This document shows, piece by piece, positions 19,506 to 28,746 of a DNA stretch of 64,000 bases. The stretch comes from Trinickia soli. Lineage in GTDB: Bacteria; Pseudomonadota; Gammaproteobacteria; Burkholderiales; Burkholderiaceae. The stretch covers positions 172,021 through 236,020 of the forward strand of contig NZ_PNYB01000009.1 of assembly GCF_002879855.1 (NCBI RefSeq), in the 5' to 3' direction. The notes below the pieces were generated by a model that worked only from the letters and a program-made list of their open reading frames with translations, was not told the origin of the DNA and made no database searches. The position numbers were made by a program, and so were the translations under genes. Position 1 is the stretch's first letter. Every line of letters starts with the position of its first letter.

Positions 19506-19755
19506 GGTTTCGATCGGAGCGCGCGACGAGACGGCGCCCACTGAGCGCCGCCATCTATGACGGATCGCCGCATGTTACCGCAATGGCGGCGGCGGGCGTG
19601 TCGCTCAGAGCCGCAACAGGCCGGCCTGCCCATAAACTAATCACGAATCGATCTAAACACGGCCGCAAGGGTCGGCACGTCCTCGCCGAGCCGTTCAGTT
19701 ACAATAGACGTCTTGCTAATTCGGCATCTTTCCCTGATACCCTGCAGGAGCTTGA

Positions 19756-20079
19756 ATGACTCACGTTGTGACCGAAAGCTGCATCAAATGCCGCTATACC
19801 GACTGCGTCGACGTCTGCCCGGTGGACTGCTTTCGCGAAGGTCCCAACTTCCTCGCGATCGACCCCGATGAGTGCATCGATTGCGCCGTGTGCGTTGCCG
19901 AATGTCCGGTGAACGCCATCTACGCCGAGGAAGACGTACCGGGCGACCAGCAACAATTCACGGCGTTGAACGCCGAATTGGCGAAGGCGTGGCCCAGCAT
20001 TACGAAAACGAAGGCGCCGCTGCCCGAAGCCGACGCGTTCAAAGATATCCAGGACAAGTTGCAATACCTCGAGCGGTAA
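19756..20079 (+). CDS. fdxA: 7Fe ferredoxin FdxA
   Basis: The 107-residue ferredoxin carries one [3Fe-4S] and one [4Fe-4S] cluster. The cysteine-rich segments CIKCRYTDCVDVCPVDCF and CIDCAVCVAECPVNAIY supply the ligands, and the C-terminal extension with QQQFTALNAELAKAWP is typical of the proteobacterial FdxA group. It is a cytosolic electron carrier. A GCAGGAG ribosome site lies a few bases before the ATG. The gene is followed by the tRNA-Asn pair. Confidence 0.96.
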   Translation: MTHVVTESCIKCRYTDCVDVCPVDCFREGPNFLAIDPDECIDCAVCVAECPVNAIYAEEDVPGDQQQFTALNAELAKAWPSITKTKAPLPEADAFKDIQDKLQYLER

Positions 20080-20169
20080 GCCCGTTCGCAACAGCGTGCG
20101 GCGGCTCTCCGCCGGCCCGGCCGGCCGCCTTGGCAGCGCCGTAGGCGCCGATCGCCATCGCAAAGGGTA

Positions 20170-20198
20170 TTGACAGGGCGCGAGGCGGTACATAAAAT
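20170..20198 (+). promoter_or_regulatory. Sigma-70 promoter of the first tRNA-Asn
   Basis: TTGACA (20170..20175), a 17-base spacer and TAAAAT (20193..20198) form a near-consensus promoter. The -10 ends 22 bases before the mature tRNA. Confidence 0.8.
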
Positions 20199-20220
20199 CT
20201 CGCTTCTCTGCTGTTGTTGT

Positions 20221-20296
20221 TCCCCGATAGCTCAGTCGGTAGAGCGCCGGACTGTTAATCCGTAGGTCCCTGGTTCGAGCCCAGGTCGGGGAGCCA
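20221..20296 (+). tRNA. tRNA-Asn (anticodon GTT), copy 1
   Basis: The 76-base gene includes an encoded 3' CCA. The acceptor stem TCCCCGA pairs with TCGGGGA, the D loop contains AGCTCAGTCGGTAGAG, the anticodon GTT is at tRNA positions 34 to 36, and the T loop is GGTTCGAGC. It is identical to the copy at 20404. Confidence 0.97.
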
Positions 20297-20310
20297 AAGA
20301 ATGAATGGAA

Positions 20311-20339
20311 AAGCCCGTTCGTCATAACGGGCTTTTTTG
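20311..20339 (+). terminator. Terminator after tRNA-Asn copy 1
   Basis: AAGCCCGTT (20311..20319) pairs with AACGGGCTT (20326..20334), followed by a short T run. It lies between the two tRNA copies. Confidence 0.85.
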
Positions 20340-20403
20340 CGCGATAGCGGCGCAGTGGTCGCTCAGTAGCCGCGCAGTAGTCGTTTTCACCGTAGCACGT
20401 TGT

Positions 20404-20479
20404 TCCCCGATAGCTCAGTCGGTAGAGCGCCGGACTGTTAATCCGTAGGTCCCTGGTTCGAGCCCAGGTCGGGGAGCCA
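20404..20479 (+). tRNA. tRNA-Asn (anticodon GTT), copy 2
   Basis: This copy is identical to the 76-base gene at 20221, including CCA and a few flanking bases (GTTGT before, AGA-like after). A terminator separates the copies and no good promoter is visible directly before this one, so its transcription may depend on read-through or on a weak promoter. Confidence 0.97.
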
Positions 20480-20491
20480 AGAGCTTCATGC

Positions 20492-20532
20492 AAAAGGGCC
20501 CGTCGAGTTGTCGACGGGCCCTTTTGCTTTTG
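20492..20532 (+). terminator. Terminator after tRNA-Asn copy 2
   Basis: A 15-base-pair stem (20492..20506 with 20511..20525) with a GTTG loop is followed by a T-rich tract. The stem core is AAAAGGGCCCGTCGA. Confidence 0.9.
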
Positions 20533-20665
20533 TCCGCGAGCGATTGTCGCCGATTCGGCGTCGGCAACCATCGGCCGTCCGGCCAGGGCGCCCGCGTTGG
20601 AACGTTGTGATACCGTGTCGTTATACGCCTCACCGGGCCAAACGCCGGAATATCGCCATTTCGTC

Positions 20666-21163
20666 ATGAGCCGCTTCGCCCCCTCGCCGCTTCGGGTTAC
20701 CGCCCTTGCCTGCGCCACATTTGCGTCCGTCACTTGCGCGTTGCCGGTCCACGCGCAAGAAATCGGCAGCGTCAACACGAACTTTCGCATTACGGGCTCC
20801 GACCGCGTAGTCGTCGAGGCTTACGACGATCCGGCCGTGTCCGGCGTCACCTGCTATGTCTCTCGCGCTCGCACGGGCGGGATCAAGGGCACGCTGGGTA
20901 TCGCCGAAGACCCGACCGAAGCATCGATCGCGTGCCGCCAGGTCGGCCCTGTAAAAATCGCCGAGCCGCTCAAACGTCAGGCCGACGTCTTCAGCGAGCG
21001 CATGTCGTTCATCTTCAAGACGCTCCATGTCGTGCGGATCGTCGATGAGAAGCGCAACGCGCTGGTCTATCTGACCTATAGCGACCGTGTCGTCTCGGGG
21101 AGCGCCAAAAATAGCGTCAGCGCCGTTGCGCTCCCAGCCGGCACGACGATCCCGCTGCGCTGA
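20666..21163 (+). CDS. creA: CreA family periplasmic protein
   Basis: The 165-residue protein has a signal peptide (about residues 1 to 30, ending PVHAQE) and the CreA domain beginning [25 protein letters not shown]. Conserved blocks are [35 protein letters not shown] and a C-terminal [23 protein letters not shown]. CreA proteins are widespread and conserved, but their biochemical role is unknown. The start at 20666 is the last ATG before the signal peptide; an upstream start would destroy it. Confidence 0.92.
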   Translation: MSRFAPSPLRVTALACATFASVTCALPVHAQEIGSVNTNFRITGSDRVVVEAYDDPAVSGVTCYVSRARTGGIKGTLGIAEDPTEASIACRQVGPVKIAEPLKRQADVFSERMSFIFKTLHVVRIVDEKRNALVYLTYSDRVVSGSAKNSVSAVALPAGTTIPLR

Positions 21164-21196
21164 CCAGCCCAAGCGCCGCGACGCACTCACGCCCCG

Positions 21197-22123
21197 ATGA
21201 CGGCCATGGACCAACCCCGCTTCAGCGATCGCGCCCGTTATTGGCGTTCGGCCCTGCTGCCGGGCATGGACATGGTCACGGCCGAGTATTACGAGCACGA
21301 GTTCTCGCCCCATTGGCATGAGGCCTATGCCGTGCCTGTCATCGAAGCCGGCGCCGAAATGTACGCTTACCAGGGCCGGCGGCATGTCGCCGAAGCCGGA
21401 ACCGTCCCCGTCATCAATCCCGGCGAAGTCCACACAGGCTCGCGCGCGATGGAGGTCGGTTGGCGCTATCGCGTGTTCTATATTCCCGTCGGGTTCATGC
21501 ACCATCTCGCCGGCGAGATCGCGGCGGCAGCGCAGCCGATGCCGTGGTTTCCGGTCGATGTGATCCGGGACCCCGATCTCGCAAAGCGCGTCGCCCATGC
21601 CCATCGTCTGCTCGAAGGGCTCGCCGACTCCTCGACCGACAAGGCATCGGCGGGCGATTTCCCACCACGTGCTCTGTCGAGCAACGATCCGCCGGGCGGC
21701 GATCCGCTCGCCGCTGAAATGGCGCTGATCGACGCCGTCTCGACGCTGCTCGTGCGCTACGCACTCCGTCACCCGGACGCCGACCGGCCCAAGGCCGATC
21801 CGCCGCGCGTCGCATTGATGAAAGAACGGCTCGCAGCCGATCTGACCGAGCCGCTGTCGTTGACCGATCTCGCCGCGCAGGTCGGGTTGTCGGCTTTTCA
21901 TGCCGCGCGGCTGTTCACCCAGGCGACGCGCATGCCGCCGCACGCGTGGCGCAATCAGCTACGGCTGCAGCGCGCGCTCGCGTCGCTGCGCCAGGGCGCG
22001 CCTGTCGCTGAGGTCGCCGCCGCGTGCGGCTTTACCGATCAAAGCCATTTCACACGTCATTTCCGGCGCATGTTCGGCGTGCCGCCCGGGCGCTGGCAGG
22101 CGGGCAACGCGGCCCCCCGCTGA
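21197..22123 (+). CDS. AraC family transcriptional regulator with cupin-like sensor domain
   Basis: The 308-residue regulator has an N-terminal AraC-type ligand-binding cupin (HEFSPHWHEAYAVPVIEAG, about residues 30 to 110). It ends in a two-helix-turn-helix DNA-binding domain with PLSLTDLAAQVGLSAFHAARLFTQATRMPPHAWRNQLRLQRAL and VAEVAAACGFTDQSHFTRHFRR. This type often controls amino-acid exporters, and the azlC/azlD branched-chain amino acid exporter genes follow on the same strand 97 bases later, so they are its likely targets. The ligand is not known. Confidence 0.9.
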   Translation: MTAMDQPRFSDRARYWRSALLPGMDMVTAEYYEHEFSPHWHEAYAVPVIEAGAEMYAYQGRRHVAEAGTVPVINPGEVHTGSRAMEVGWRYRVFYIPVGFMHHLAGEIAAAAQPMPWFPVDVIRDPDLAKRVAHAHRLLEGLADSSTDKASAGDFPPRALSSNDPPGGDPLAAEMALIDAVSTLLVRYALRHPDADRPKADPPRVALMKERLAADLTEPLSLTDLAAQVGLSAFHAARLFTQATRMPPHAWRNQLRLQRALASLRQGAPVAEVAAACGFTDQSHFTRHFRRMFGVPPGRWQAGNAAPR

Positions 22124-22220
22124 GCCGCATAAGCCAGCCGCGTCTTGGCGTCAGCGCAAGAACGTACAAGCGATCGGCACGGCATCGTCGCTATCCTTCG
22201 GGCATTAGGAGGATTTGCCC

Positions 22221-23033
22221 TTGAAACCGCGCACCCCGCTCAACGAATTCATCGACGGCGCCCGCGATACGATCCCGATGATGGTCGGCGCCGCGCCCTT
22301 CGGCGTCATTTTCGGCACGCTCGTCACCGCCGGCCCGCTGCACCCGTGGCACGGCCAACTCATGTCGCTCGTTGTCTTCGCCGGCTCATCGCAATTCATC
22401 GCGCTCGGCCTCATCGCCTCGCATGCCGGTTTCGCCGTCATCTGGGCGACGACGCTCATCGTCAACGTGCGGCACGTGCTTTACAGCGCGACGTTGGCGC
22501 CCTATGTCGCCCGCCTGCCCGCACGGTGGCGCCTCGCGCTCGGCGGTGTATTGACCGACGAGGTGTTCGCCGTCGCCTATGCCCACTACCGCCATGCGCC
22601 GCCGGGAAAAATCGGTCCGCATTACTTTCTCGGCTCGGGGCTGGCGATGTACGTGAACTGGCAGATCTGGACCCTGGCCGGCTTGCTGTTTGGCGCGGCC
22701 TTCCCGCGACTGCAGTCGCTCGGGCTCGATTTCGCCATGGTGGCGACGTTCATTGCGATCGTCGTGCCGCAACTCGTCTCGCTGCGCTACATCGCATCTG
22801 CCGCGACAGCCGGTGTCGTTGCGCTCGCATGTGCGGGCCTGCCTTACAAACTCGGCTTGCTGGCGGCCGTGGCGGCCGGCGTCGCCGTCGGCGTCATCCT
22901 GTCCCGCCCCGGGGCGACGGATATCGGCAGCGGCGGCCGCGCGCCGAAACACGCGGACGACGACGCGCGCATCGACAGCAAAACGCATGCGCAGGCGCCG
23001 CACCCCGGCCGCCAGGCGGAGGTCGCATCGTGA
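22221..23033 (+). CDS. azlC: AzlC family branched-chain amino acid exporter, large subunit
   Basis: The 270-residue inner-membrane protein starts MKPRTPLNEFIDGARDTIPM. It contains APFGVIFGTLV, VVFAGSSQFIALGLI and LIVNVRHVLYSATLAPYV, the AzlC signatures. Several membrane helices follow, then a hydrophilic C-terminal tail (about residues 230 to 270) that is longer than usual. TTG at 22221 is chosen because an AGGAGG ribosome site (22207..22212) stands eight bases upstream; a TTG six bases earlier would be too close. With AzlD it forms a two-subunit exporter. Confidence 0.9.
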   Translation: MKPRTPLNEFIDGARDTIPMMVGAAPFGVIFGTLVTAGPLHPWHGQLMSLVVFAGSSQFIALGLIASHAGFAVIWATTLIVNVRHVLYSATLAPYVARLPARWRLALGGVLTDEVFAVAYAHYRHAPPGKIGPHYFLGSGLAMYVNWQIWTLAGLLFGAAFPRLQSLGLDFAMVATFIAIVVPQLVSLRYIASAATAGVVALACAGLPYKLGLLAAVAAGVAVGVILSRPGATDIGSGGRAPKHADDDARIDSKTHAQAPHPGRQAEVAS

Positions 23034-23362
23034 ACTACGTTTTCCTGATCCTCGGCATGGCCGTCATTACGTTCTTCATCCGCTCGGCCGTCTTCATGCT
23101 TGGCGAGCGCGTCGTCTTTCCGCCGCTAGTACGCACGGCGCTCGGTTTCGTCCCGGTCACGGTCCTGACGGCCATCATCGTGCCAATGGCCGTCACGCCC
23201 CACGGTGGTGCGCCGGAACTGACCTGGCGCAACCCGCAACTCGTCGGCGCGCTCACGGCCTGCGGCGTCTCAGCCGCGACGCGCCGGCCGCTGCTGACAA
23301 TCGCAGTCGGGCTGGCGGTCTTCTTTCTTTGGCAAGGCCTCGTGGTCCCCGTGGTCCGTTAG
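23030..23362 (+). CDS. azlD: AzlD family branched-chain amino acid exporter, small subunit
   Basis: The 110-residue protein with three or four hydrophobic segments starts with GTG at 23030 (MNYVFLILGMAVITFFIRSA). This overlaps the azlC stop by four bases (GTGA). The ITFFIRS and ALGFVPVTVLTAIIVPM blocks match AzlD. It is the obligate partner of AzlC in export of branched-chain amino acids and analogues. Confidence 0.9.
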   Translation: MNYVFLILGMAVITFFIRSAVFMLGERVVFPPLVRTALGFVPVTVLTAIIVPMAVTPHGGAPELTWRNPQLVGALTACGVSAATRRPLLTIAVGLAVFFLWQGLVVPVVR

Positions 23363-23638
23363 GCCATCACGCGCGAATCTTCAGAGGCTTTCCTCAAATT
23401 GGCCTCAAGTTCCAGCCTCGCTCGCCGTTAATCAGACGAAGCGCGTTTTCTGGTCGCGCGCCACTGGCAGACAAACGCCTGTCGACGCGAAGGTCCGGAA
23501 AGCGCAAGCGAAAACCGTAACGCGCGCCGAATTCGCGCTGGCCCGCCGCCCGTCCGCCGTGACGTCGGGGGGCCGGGGACTGCCCAGGCGAGGGCCACGG
23601 CGACATGCCGCCGGCACAGCGAGCGATAAGGACAAGCC

Positions 23639-24415
23639 ATGGGCCAAATCACCCTTTCACTACGAGAAGAGACCATCTCTTCGCTGCACAAGGACTTCGA
23701 GGCCTTCGTGCGGGTATCGCTCAAGCTCGATCCGCAGTTCGCAACGCCTTCGTTCGAAGATTTCCTGCGCGCCAAGTTGCTCGACAACATGGTCCCGCTG
23801 ACCGAGCACGCCGTGCAGCGAATGCTGCAAGGTGGCCAGTACGCCTGGGCCAAACGTACGTTGGAGAAGGAATTCCCCGACGTCGTTGCGATTCTGATGC
23901 GCCAAGCCGAGGAATTCGGTTTCAGCTTCGCCGTGCGCTCGGAGTGGACGCCCGAGGAACTCGCCAAGGCCGCACGCGACTGGGCCTCGGCCATCGTCAA
24001 GGAAGCAGGCGGCGACGTGGCACTCGTGGACCCGCTCGCCGCGCAGATCAAATCGGCAGCGCGCGACATCCAGTCGCTCGAAGAAAAGATGCAGACGCCG
24101 GCGTGGCGGCTGGCCGAATCGCTGCGTCAACGCGTGTATGAGGCGAAGATCGCTTGCGAGACGAGCGTCGGCAGCACAGCGCGGGAAAAGCTCGGCGAAC
24201 TGCGTGGCCTACTCAAGCTCGGTCTTGCGCACGGTTCATTCCAAAAGCAGGAAGCGCAGCAGATCATGGAATATCTGCGCTTGCTCAAGCCTGAAATCTT
24301 CGTCGAAGAGCCGTACGACATCTTCACGCGCATGGCGACCTGGATGCGAAATTTCTTTATGCCGCCGGCCCCGCGGGCCGTGCAACCGAGCGTCGAACCG
24401 CGCCGCCCTCGCTGA
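23639..24415 (+). CDS. Conserved protein of unknown function
   Basis: The 258-residue soluble protein starts MGQITLSLREETISSLHKDFEAFV. No signal peptide or membrane segment is seen. Residues 130 to 210 are strongly helical with heptad-like spacing (DIQSLEEKMQTPAWRLAESLRQRVYEAK), suggesting a coiled-coil or helical bundle. The C-terminus is proline-rich (PPAPRAVQPSVEPRRPR). I do not recognise a named domain. It has its own upstream gap of 276 bases and converges with the helicase gene. Confidence 0.8.
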   Translation: MGQITLSLREETISSLHKDFEAFVRVSLKLDPQFATPSFEDFLRAKLLDNMVPLTEHAVQRMLQGGQYAWAKRTLEKEFPDVVAILMRQAEEFGFSFAVRSEWTPEELAKAARDWASAIVKEAGGDVALVDPLAAQIKSAARDIQSLEEKMQTPAWRLAESLRQRVYEAKIACETSVGSTAREKLGELRGLLKLGLAHGSFQKQEAQQIMEYLRLLKPEIFVEEPYDIFTRMATWMRNFFMPPAPRAVQPSVEPRRPR

Positions 24416-24569
24416 GCAGGTAAGCGGCGGCGCCAATCCGCTGCCCCCTGTGGGCTCTCATCATCTGCGTTTGCCGCTTGTCATGCGCCGGCCCTGCCGG
24501 CCGGGGATCGACGCCCCCGAATCCAGCGCTTGCGTCGCCTCCTCTTCTCGGCGGGTTCAGCGCAACCGG

Positions 24570-26687
24570 TCAGTCCCACATCGTCTTGAGCTGCGCGGCG
24601 ATATCGACGCGCGCCTTCGCCGCGGCGGCGAGGCCCGTCGCCGTTGGCGGCATTGCCGGCTCGATGCGCGGCCATGCCTGGATGTCGAACAGCGGCAGCA
24701 ACGATGCCGGAATGAACCGGGTGCGCGACGCCCAAACATGACGATCGCCAAGCGCGCTTTGGTTGTGAACATAGAAACGCTGCGGCACGACGATGTGCAA
24801 GTCTTCTTTTGCCCGCGTCATCGCGACGTACAAGAGGCGACGCTCCTCGTCGATCTCCTCCTGGCTGCCCGTGCCAAGGTCCGACGGGATACAACCGTCA
24901 ACGCCGTTCAGCACGAATACGTTGCGCCACTCCTGTCCTTTCGCCGAATGGATCGTCGATAGGATCAGGTAGTCCTCGTCGACCAACGGCACACCGGCCT
25001 CGCCGCTCGTCGCATCGGGTGGATCGAGCGTGAGTTCGGTCAGAAAACGCTCGCGCGAAGGGAACGTCGCAGCGAGGCTCTCCATCTGCACGATGTCGGC
25101 GTGGCGCGCGGCCGCGTCTTCGTGATTGCGCTCGAGGTGGGGCTCGTACCAACGCCGCACTTGCTCGAACTCGGCGGGCCATGGCGAGCGCAACGCACCC
25201 ACATCGTCCATCAACGTCGCAAACGCGGGCCAGTCGGCACTCGCACGCGCCGGCGCGGCATACGAGCGCAAGGCCGCAGGCAGTTCGCCGGCGGCGGCGA
25301 CTGCATCGAGCACCTGCCCGGCCGTCGCAGGCCCGATTCCCGGCATCAACTGCAACACGCGAAACCCGGCCACGCGATCGCGCGGATTTTGCGCCCAACG
25401 CAGCACCGCGAGCACATCTTTCACATGCACCGAATCAAGAAAACGCAGGCCGCCGAATTTGACGAACGGGATGTTGCGCCGCGCGAGCTCGACCTCGAGC
25501 GCCGCGCTGTGGTGCGCGGCCCGAAACAGCACCGCCTGCGCCTTCAGTTTCATGCCCGATTCGCGCGCCTCGAGCACAGCTTCGACGACATAGCGGGCCT
25601 GCTCAAGCTCGCCGGCCACCGACACGAGTCGCGGCCGCTGAGCGCCGGCCTTATCGGTCCAGAGATCCTTGGTGTAGCGCTCGGCCGCCAGACCGATCAC
25701 GGCGTTCGATGCCGCGAGGATCGGTGCCGTCGAGCGATAGTTCCGTTCCAACGTGACACGCGCTGCAGCCGGCTCGAAATGACCGGGAAAATCGAGAATG
25801 TTGCGGACCGTCGCGCCGCGAAACGAGTAAATCGATTGGGCATCGTCGCCGACGACCGTCAGCCCGCGCCCGTCCGGTTTCATGGCGAGCAGGATCGTGG
25901 CCTGCAAGCGGTTCGTGTCCTGGTATTCGTCGACGAGCACATGGTCGAAGCGTTTGCCGAGGTCGGACGCGATCGCCGGTTCGGCCGCCATCCTCGACCA
26001 GTACAGCAGCAGATCGTCGTAGTCGAGAACGTTTTGCGCCTGCTTCGCCGCCACGTACGCGGCAAACAGGGCCCGCAGGTCACGCTCCCATTCGCGGCAC
26101 CATGGAAACGCCTCGTCGAGCACGTGCGAAAGCGTGGCGCCCGTGTTCACGACCCGGGAATAGATCGCGAGACACGTGCCCTTTACCGGAAAGCGCCGCT
26201 CTTTCGCGGACAGCCCAAGTTCGTGCCGGACGACGTTCATCAGGTCGGCGCAGTCTTCGCGGTCGTTGATCGTGAACATCGGCGAGAGGCCGATCGATTC
26301 GGCGTATTCGCGCAGCAGACGAGCGCCGACGCTATGGAACGTGCCGCTCCAGCACAGCGCTTGTGCCAGATCGGCCCGCGTACCCAACGCCTGCGCGGCG
26401 ATCCGCGTGGCGCGCCGCGTCATGTCCTGCGCCGCGCGGCGCGAAAAGGTCAGCAGCAGCACGCGCCTCGGATCGGCACCCTTCACGAGCAAATGCGCTA
26501 CGCGGTGCGCCAACGTATTCGTTTTGCCGGAACCCGCGCCCGCAATCACGAGCAGCGGGCCGCCGGGCGAGGCCTGTGCGCCAACGCCGTAGTCGACCGC
26601 GGCGCGCTGCGCGTCGTTGAGCTTTTCGAGATAAGGCGCGCCCGCGGGGAGCGAATCGGCAAGGACGGGGGTAGAAATGAGGGACAC
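24570..26687 (-). CDS. UvrD/Rep-type ATP-dependent DNA helicase
   Basis: The 705-residue superfamily 1 helicase starts MSLISTPVLADS. Motif I is AGAGSGKT (residues 49 to 56), motif II VDEYQDTN, motif III GDDAQSIYSFRGA, motif IV ERNYRSTAPILAASNAVI, motif V STIHSAKGQEW and motif VI VAMTRAKEDLHIV. It unwinds DNA 3' to 5'. It is close in length to UvrD (about 720) and may be a paralogue acting in repair or replication restart. A LexA-like box overlaps a possible promoter 92 bases upstream, suggesting DNA-damage control. Confidence 0.92.
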   Translation of the reverse strand: MSLISTPVLADSLPAGAPYLEKLNDAQRAAVDYGVGAQASPGGPLLVIAGAGSGKTNTLAHRVAHLLVKGADPRRVLLLTFSRRAAQDMTRRATRIAAQALGTRADLAQALCWSGTFHSVGARLLREYAESIGLSPMFTINDREDCADLMNVVRHELGLSAKERRFPVKGTCLAIYSRVVNTGATLSHVLDEAFPWCREWERDLRALFAAYVAAKQAQNVLDYDDLLLYWSRMAAEPAIASDLGKRFDHVLVDEYQDTNRLQATILLAMKPDGRGLTVVGDDAQSIYSFRGATVRNILDFPGHFEPAAARVTLERNYRSTAPILAASNAVIGLAAERYTKDLWTDKAGAQRPRLVSVAGELEQARYVVEAVLEARESGMKLKAQAVLFRAAHHSAALEVELARRNIPFVKFGGLRFLDSVHVKDVLAVLRWAQNPRDRVAGFRVLQLMPGIGPATAGQVLDAVAAAGELPAALRSYAAPARASADWPAFATLMDDVGALRSPWPAEFEQVRRWYEPHLERNHEDAAARHADIVQMESLAATFPSRERFLTELTLDPPDATSGEAGVPLVDEDYLILSTIHSAKGQEWRNVFVLNGVDGCIPSDLGTGSQEEIDEERRLLYVAMTRAKEDLHIVVPQRFYVHNQSALGDRHVWASRTRFIPASLLPLFDIQAWPRIEPAMPPTATGLAAAAKARVDIAAQLKTMWD

Positions 26688-26778
26688 GGCGCGATCGTCG
26701 ATCGTTCAATATCAGCGGGCAGAGCGGGCAGGTAGGGCGCGATCCGCGTCATCCTGCTTGCAAGCCGCGGCCACGGCA

Positions 26779-26798
26779 TACTGTATAGGCATACATGC
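26779..26798 (-). promoter_or_regulatory. Degenerate LexA-like box upstream of the helicase gene
   Basis: TACTGTATAGGCATACATGC matches 14 of 20 positions of the LexA palindrome: one half-site is complete and the other is ATACAT. On the minus strand TTGCGA (26804..26809) and TATACA (26782..26787) with a 16-base spacer form a promoter that this box would cover. Confidence 0.5.
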
Positions 26799-26923
26799 CC
26801 GCCTCGCAAGTACGCCGAATAAGGGCCAGCTCACGAAATTGCGGGCTTTGCGCCCCTCGGGGCGCCGGGGTGGCTTATGATGCCTGCCCTAGTCGCTTCA
26901 GTGCCGGACTCCGGCTAATCGCC

Positions 26924-27145
26924 ATGGCTAATCTCAACTTCACGCTCACGGGCGATCACGTCGAACTTCACAATCTGCTCAAGCTCATGGGCTTGGCCGA
27001 CAGCGGCGGCTCGGCGAAGATGCTCGTCGCTGCCGGCGAAGTCACCGTCGACGGCCGCGTCGAATTGCGCAAGACGTGCAAGATCCGCGCGGGACAGATC
27101 GTCATGCTCGGCGATACGCGCATTGCCGTTCACGAGCCGCAATGA
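26924..27145 (+). CDS. S4-domain RNA-binding protein, YbcJ-like
   Basis: The 73-residue protein is a lone S4 fold: MANLNFTLTGDHVELHNLLK, the loop GLADSGGSAKMLVAAGEVTVDGRVELRKTCKIRAGQIV and a short C-terminus. This matches the YbcJ/YaaA-type small RNA-binding proteins. Its RNA target is unknown. The ATG at 26924 is preceded by a stretch with no coding character. Confidence 0.85.
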   Translation: MANLNFTLTGDHVELHNLLKLMGLADSGGSAKMLVAAGEVTVDGRVELRKTCKIRAGQIVMLGDTRIAVHEPQ

Positions 27146-27357
27146 GCCCTCATTGAGCGCTCATTGAACCGAATCGCGCACGCCCGCGCCGGTATGCGTC
27201 CGGCCGCCCGTCGTTGCGCGCCGGTCGTTTGTGCGCGGCCGTGCGCCATCGACAGCCCGACGCGAAAGCAATAAGCTCCTTCTTTCCGACGAAAACAAAC
27301 CACATGGGCAGGGCGCCGCACGCGCCGATATGCCCTTTGCGCCTCGATCGCTTCGCC

Positions 27358-28746
27358 ATGTCAGAGTCAGCCTTCACAGGGGCCGCCGCCAAGCCGGCCC
27401 CGCCCCCACTGTCGCGGCACGCCGCCGACACCGCACGTCTGGCCGCGCCGCTGGCCATCGCGCAGTTGTCGCAGATGGCGATGGGCGTGACCGACACGAT
27501 CCTGCTCGGCTCGCTGAGCGCCGACGCGCTCGCCGCCGGCGGTCTCGGCGCCGGGATCTTCTTCGTCATCGTCACGCTGCTGCAAGGCGTGCTCAGTTCG
27601 GTAAGCGTAACCGTCGCCAATGCGCGCGGGGCGCAGGCCGAGCACCGCGTACCGCACATCTACTGGACGGGGCTCGCACTATCGGCCCTGCTCGCCGTGC
27701 CGGCGTTCGTGCTGCTTTCGTACAGTCAGCCGATCCTGCTCGCGTTCGGCGAGCCGCCTTCGCTCGCGCGCAACGTCGGCGCTTATACGGGCGTGCTGCG
27801 CTACGCGTCGCTCGCCAGCCTCATCGGCGTCGGCATGATGCGCGCCTTCCTGCCCGCTATCGGCGCAGCCAAGCGCCTGCTCTGGGTCGCGCTGGTCGGC
27901 GTGGTTTTCAACGGCGTGCTGAACTACGGTCTGATCCACGGCGCCTACGGTCTGCCCCGGCTCGGCATGCTCGGCTCGGCCGCGGCCACGACGATCACGA
28001 TCTGGCTCAGCGCCATCGCGCTCATGGCGCTGCTGCACGGGCGGCAGCGGTTCAAGCATTTCGTGGCCGCCAAACGGCCGACGATGCCGCTCATGGGAGA
28101 GCTTTTCGCGATCGGTTGGCCCGTGGCGATCACCTACGGGGTCGAGTCGATGCTTTTCCTCTGCACCGGGCTCTTCATCGGTTTGATGGGAGAAAAACCG
28201 CTGGCCGCACACCAGATCGCCATGAGCGTGAGTTCCGTCACGTTCATGGTGCCGCTCGCGATCGGCCAGGCGGCCAACGTGCGCGTCGGCTACTGGATGG
28301 GGGCAGGCGATCGCGTCGCCGCGCGCCACGCGGGCTTCGTCGCGCTGGCGCTCGGCGTCGCCTATATGTCGATGACAGGCCTGCTGTTTATCGTGGCGCC
28401 GCGCGCCATCGTCGGCCTTTATCTGCGTCTCGATGATCCCGCCAATGCGCAGACCGCCGCCATCGCCGCTTCGCTGCTCGGCGTCGCGGCCATTTTTCAG
28501 ATCGTCGACGGCATGCAGACGATCGGCTCCGGCTGTTTGCGCGGGCTCAAAGACACGCGCGTGCCGATGCTCGCAGCCGCGTTCGGTTACTGGGGCGTCG
28601 GCTTCCCGACCGGCTATGTGCTCGCGTTCCATGCCGGCCTCGGCCCGCGCGGGCTCTGGTGGGGGTTGGCCGCGGGCCTCGCAAGCGTCGCCGTGCTGAT
28701 GACGCTGCGCTTCGAGCGCCGCACGCGGCAACGACCCGGCGTGTAG
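27358..28746 (+). CDS. MATE family efflux transporter (NorM-like)
   Basis: The 462-residue inner-membrane protein has 12 predicted helices in two repeats. ETAP-type motifs are seen in LAAPLAIAQLSQMAMGVTDTILLGSLSADALAAGGLG near the N-terminus and in the second half LFAIGWPVAITYGVESMLFLCTGLFIG. NorM-type members couple Na+ or H+ influx to export of cationic drugs. The start at 27358 (MSESAFTGAAAK) has no clear ribosome site, and an alternative start at 27304 would add 18 residues, so the start is unsure. Confidence 0.88.
   Translation: MSESAFTGAAAKPAPPPLSRHAADTARLAAPLAIAQLSQMAMGVTDTILLGSLSADALAAGGLGAGIFFVIVTLLQGVLSSVSVTVANARGAQAEHRVPHIYWTGLALSALLAVPAFVLLSYSQPILLAFGEPPSLARNVGAYTGVLRYASLASLIGVGMMRAFLPAIGAAKRLLWVALVGVVFNGVLNYGLIHGAYGLPRLGMLGSAAATTITIWLSAIALMALLHGRQRFKHFVAAKRPTMPLMGELFAIGWPVAITYGVESMLFLCTGLFIGLMGEKPLAAHQIAMSVSSVTFMVPLAIGQAANVRVGYWMGAGDRVAARHAGFVALALGVAYMSMTGLLFIVAPRAIVGLYLRLDDPANAQTAAIAASLLGVAAIFQIVDGMQTIGSGCLRGLKDTRVPMLAAAFGYWGVGFPTGYVLAFHAGLGPRGLWWGLAAGLASVAVLMTLRFERRTRQRPGV

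Noticed and set aside
19699..20790. Long minus-strand frame whose peptide repeats a segment like [20 protein letters not shown]
   Set aside because: This peptide is the antisense translation of the two tRNA-Asn genes, a known source of spurious annotated proteins; the frame also overlaps fdxA and creA.
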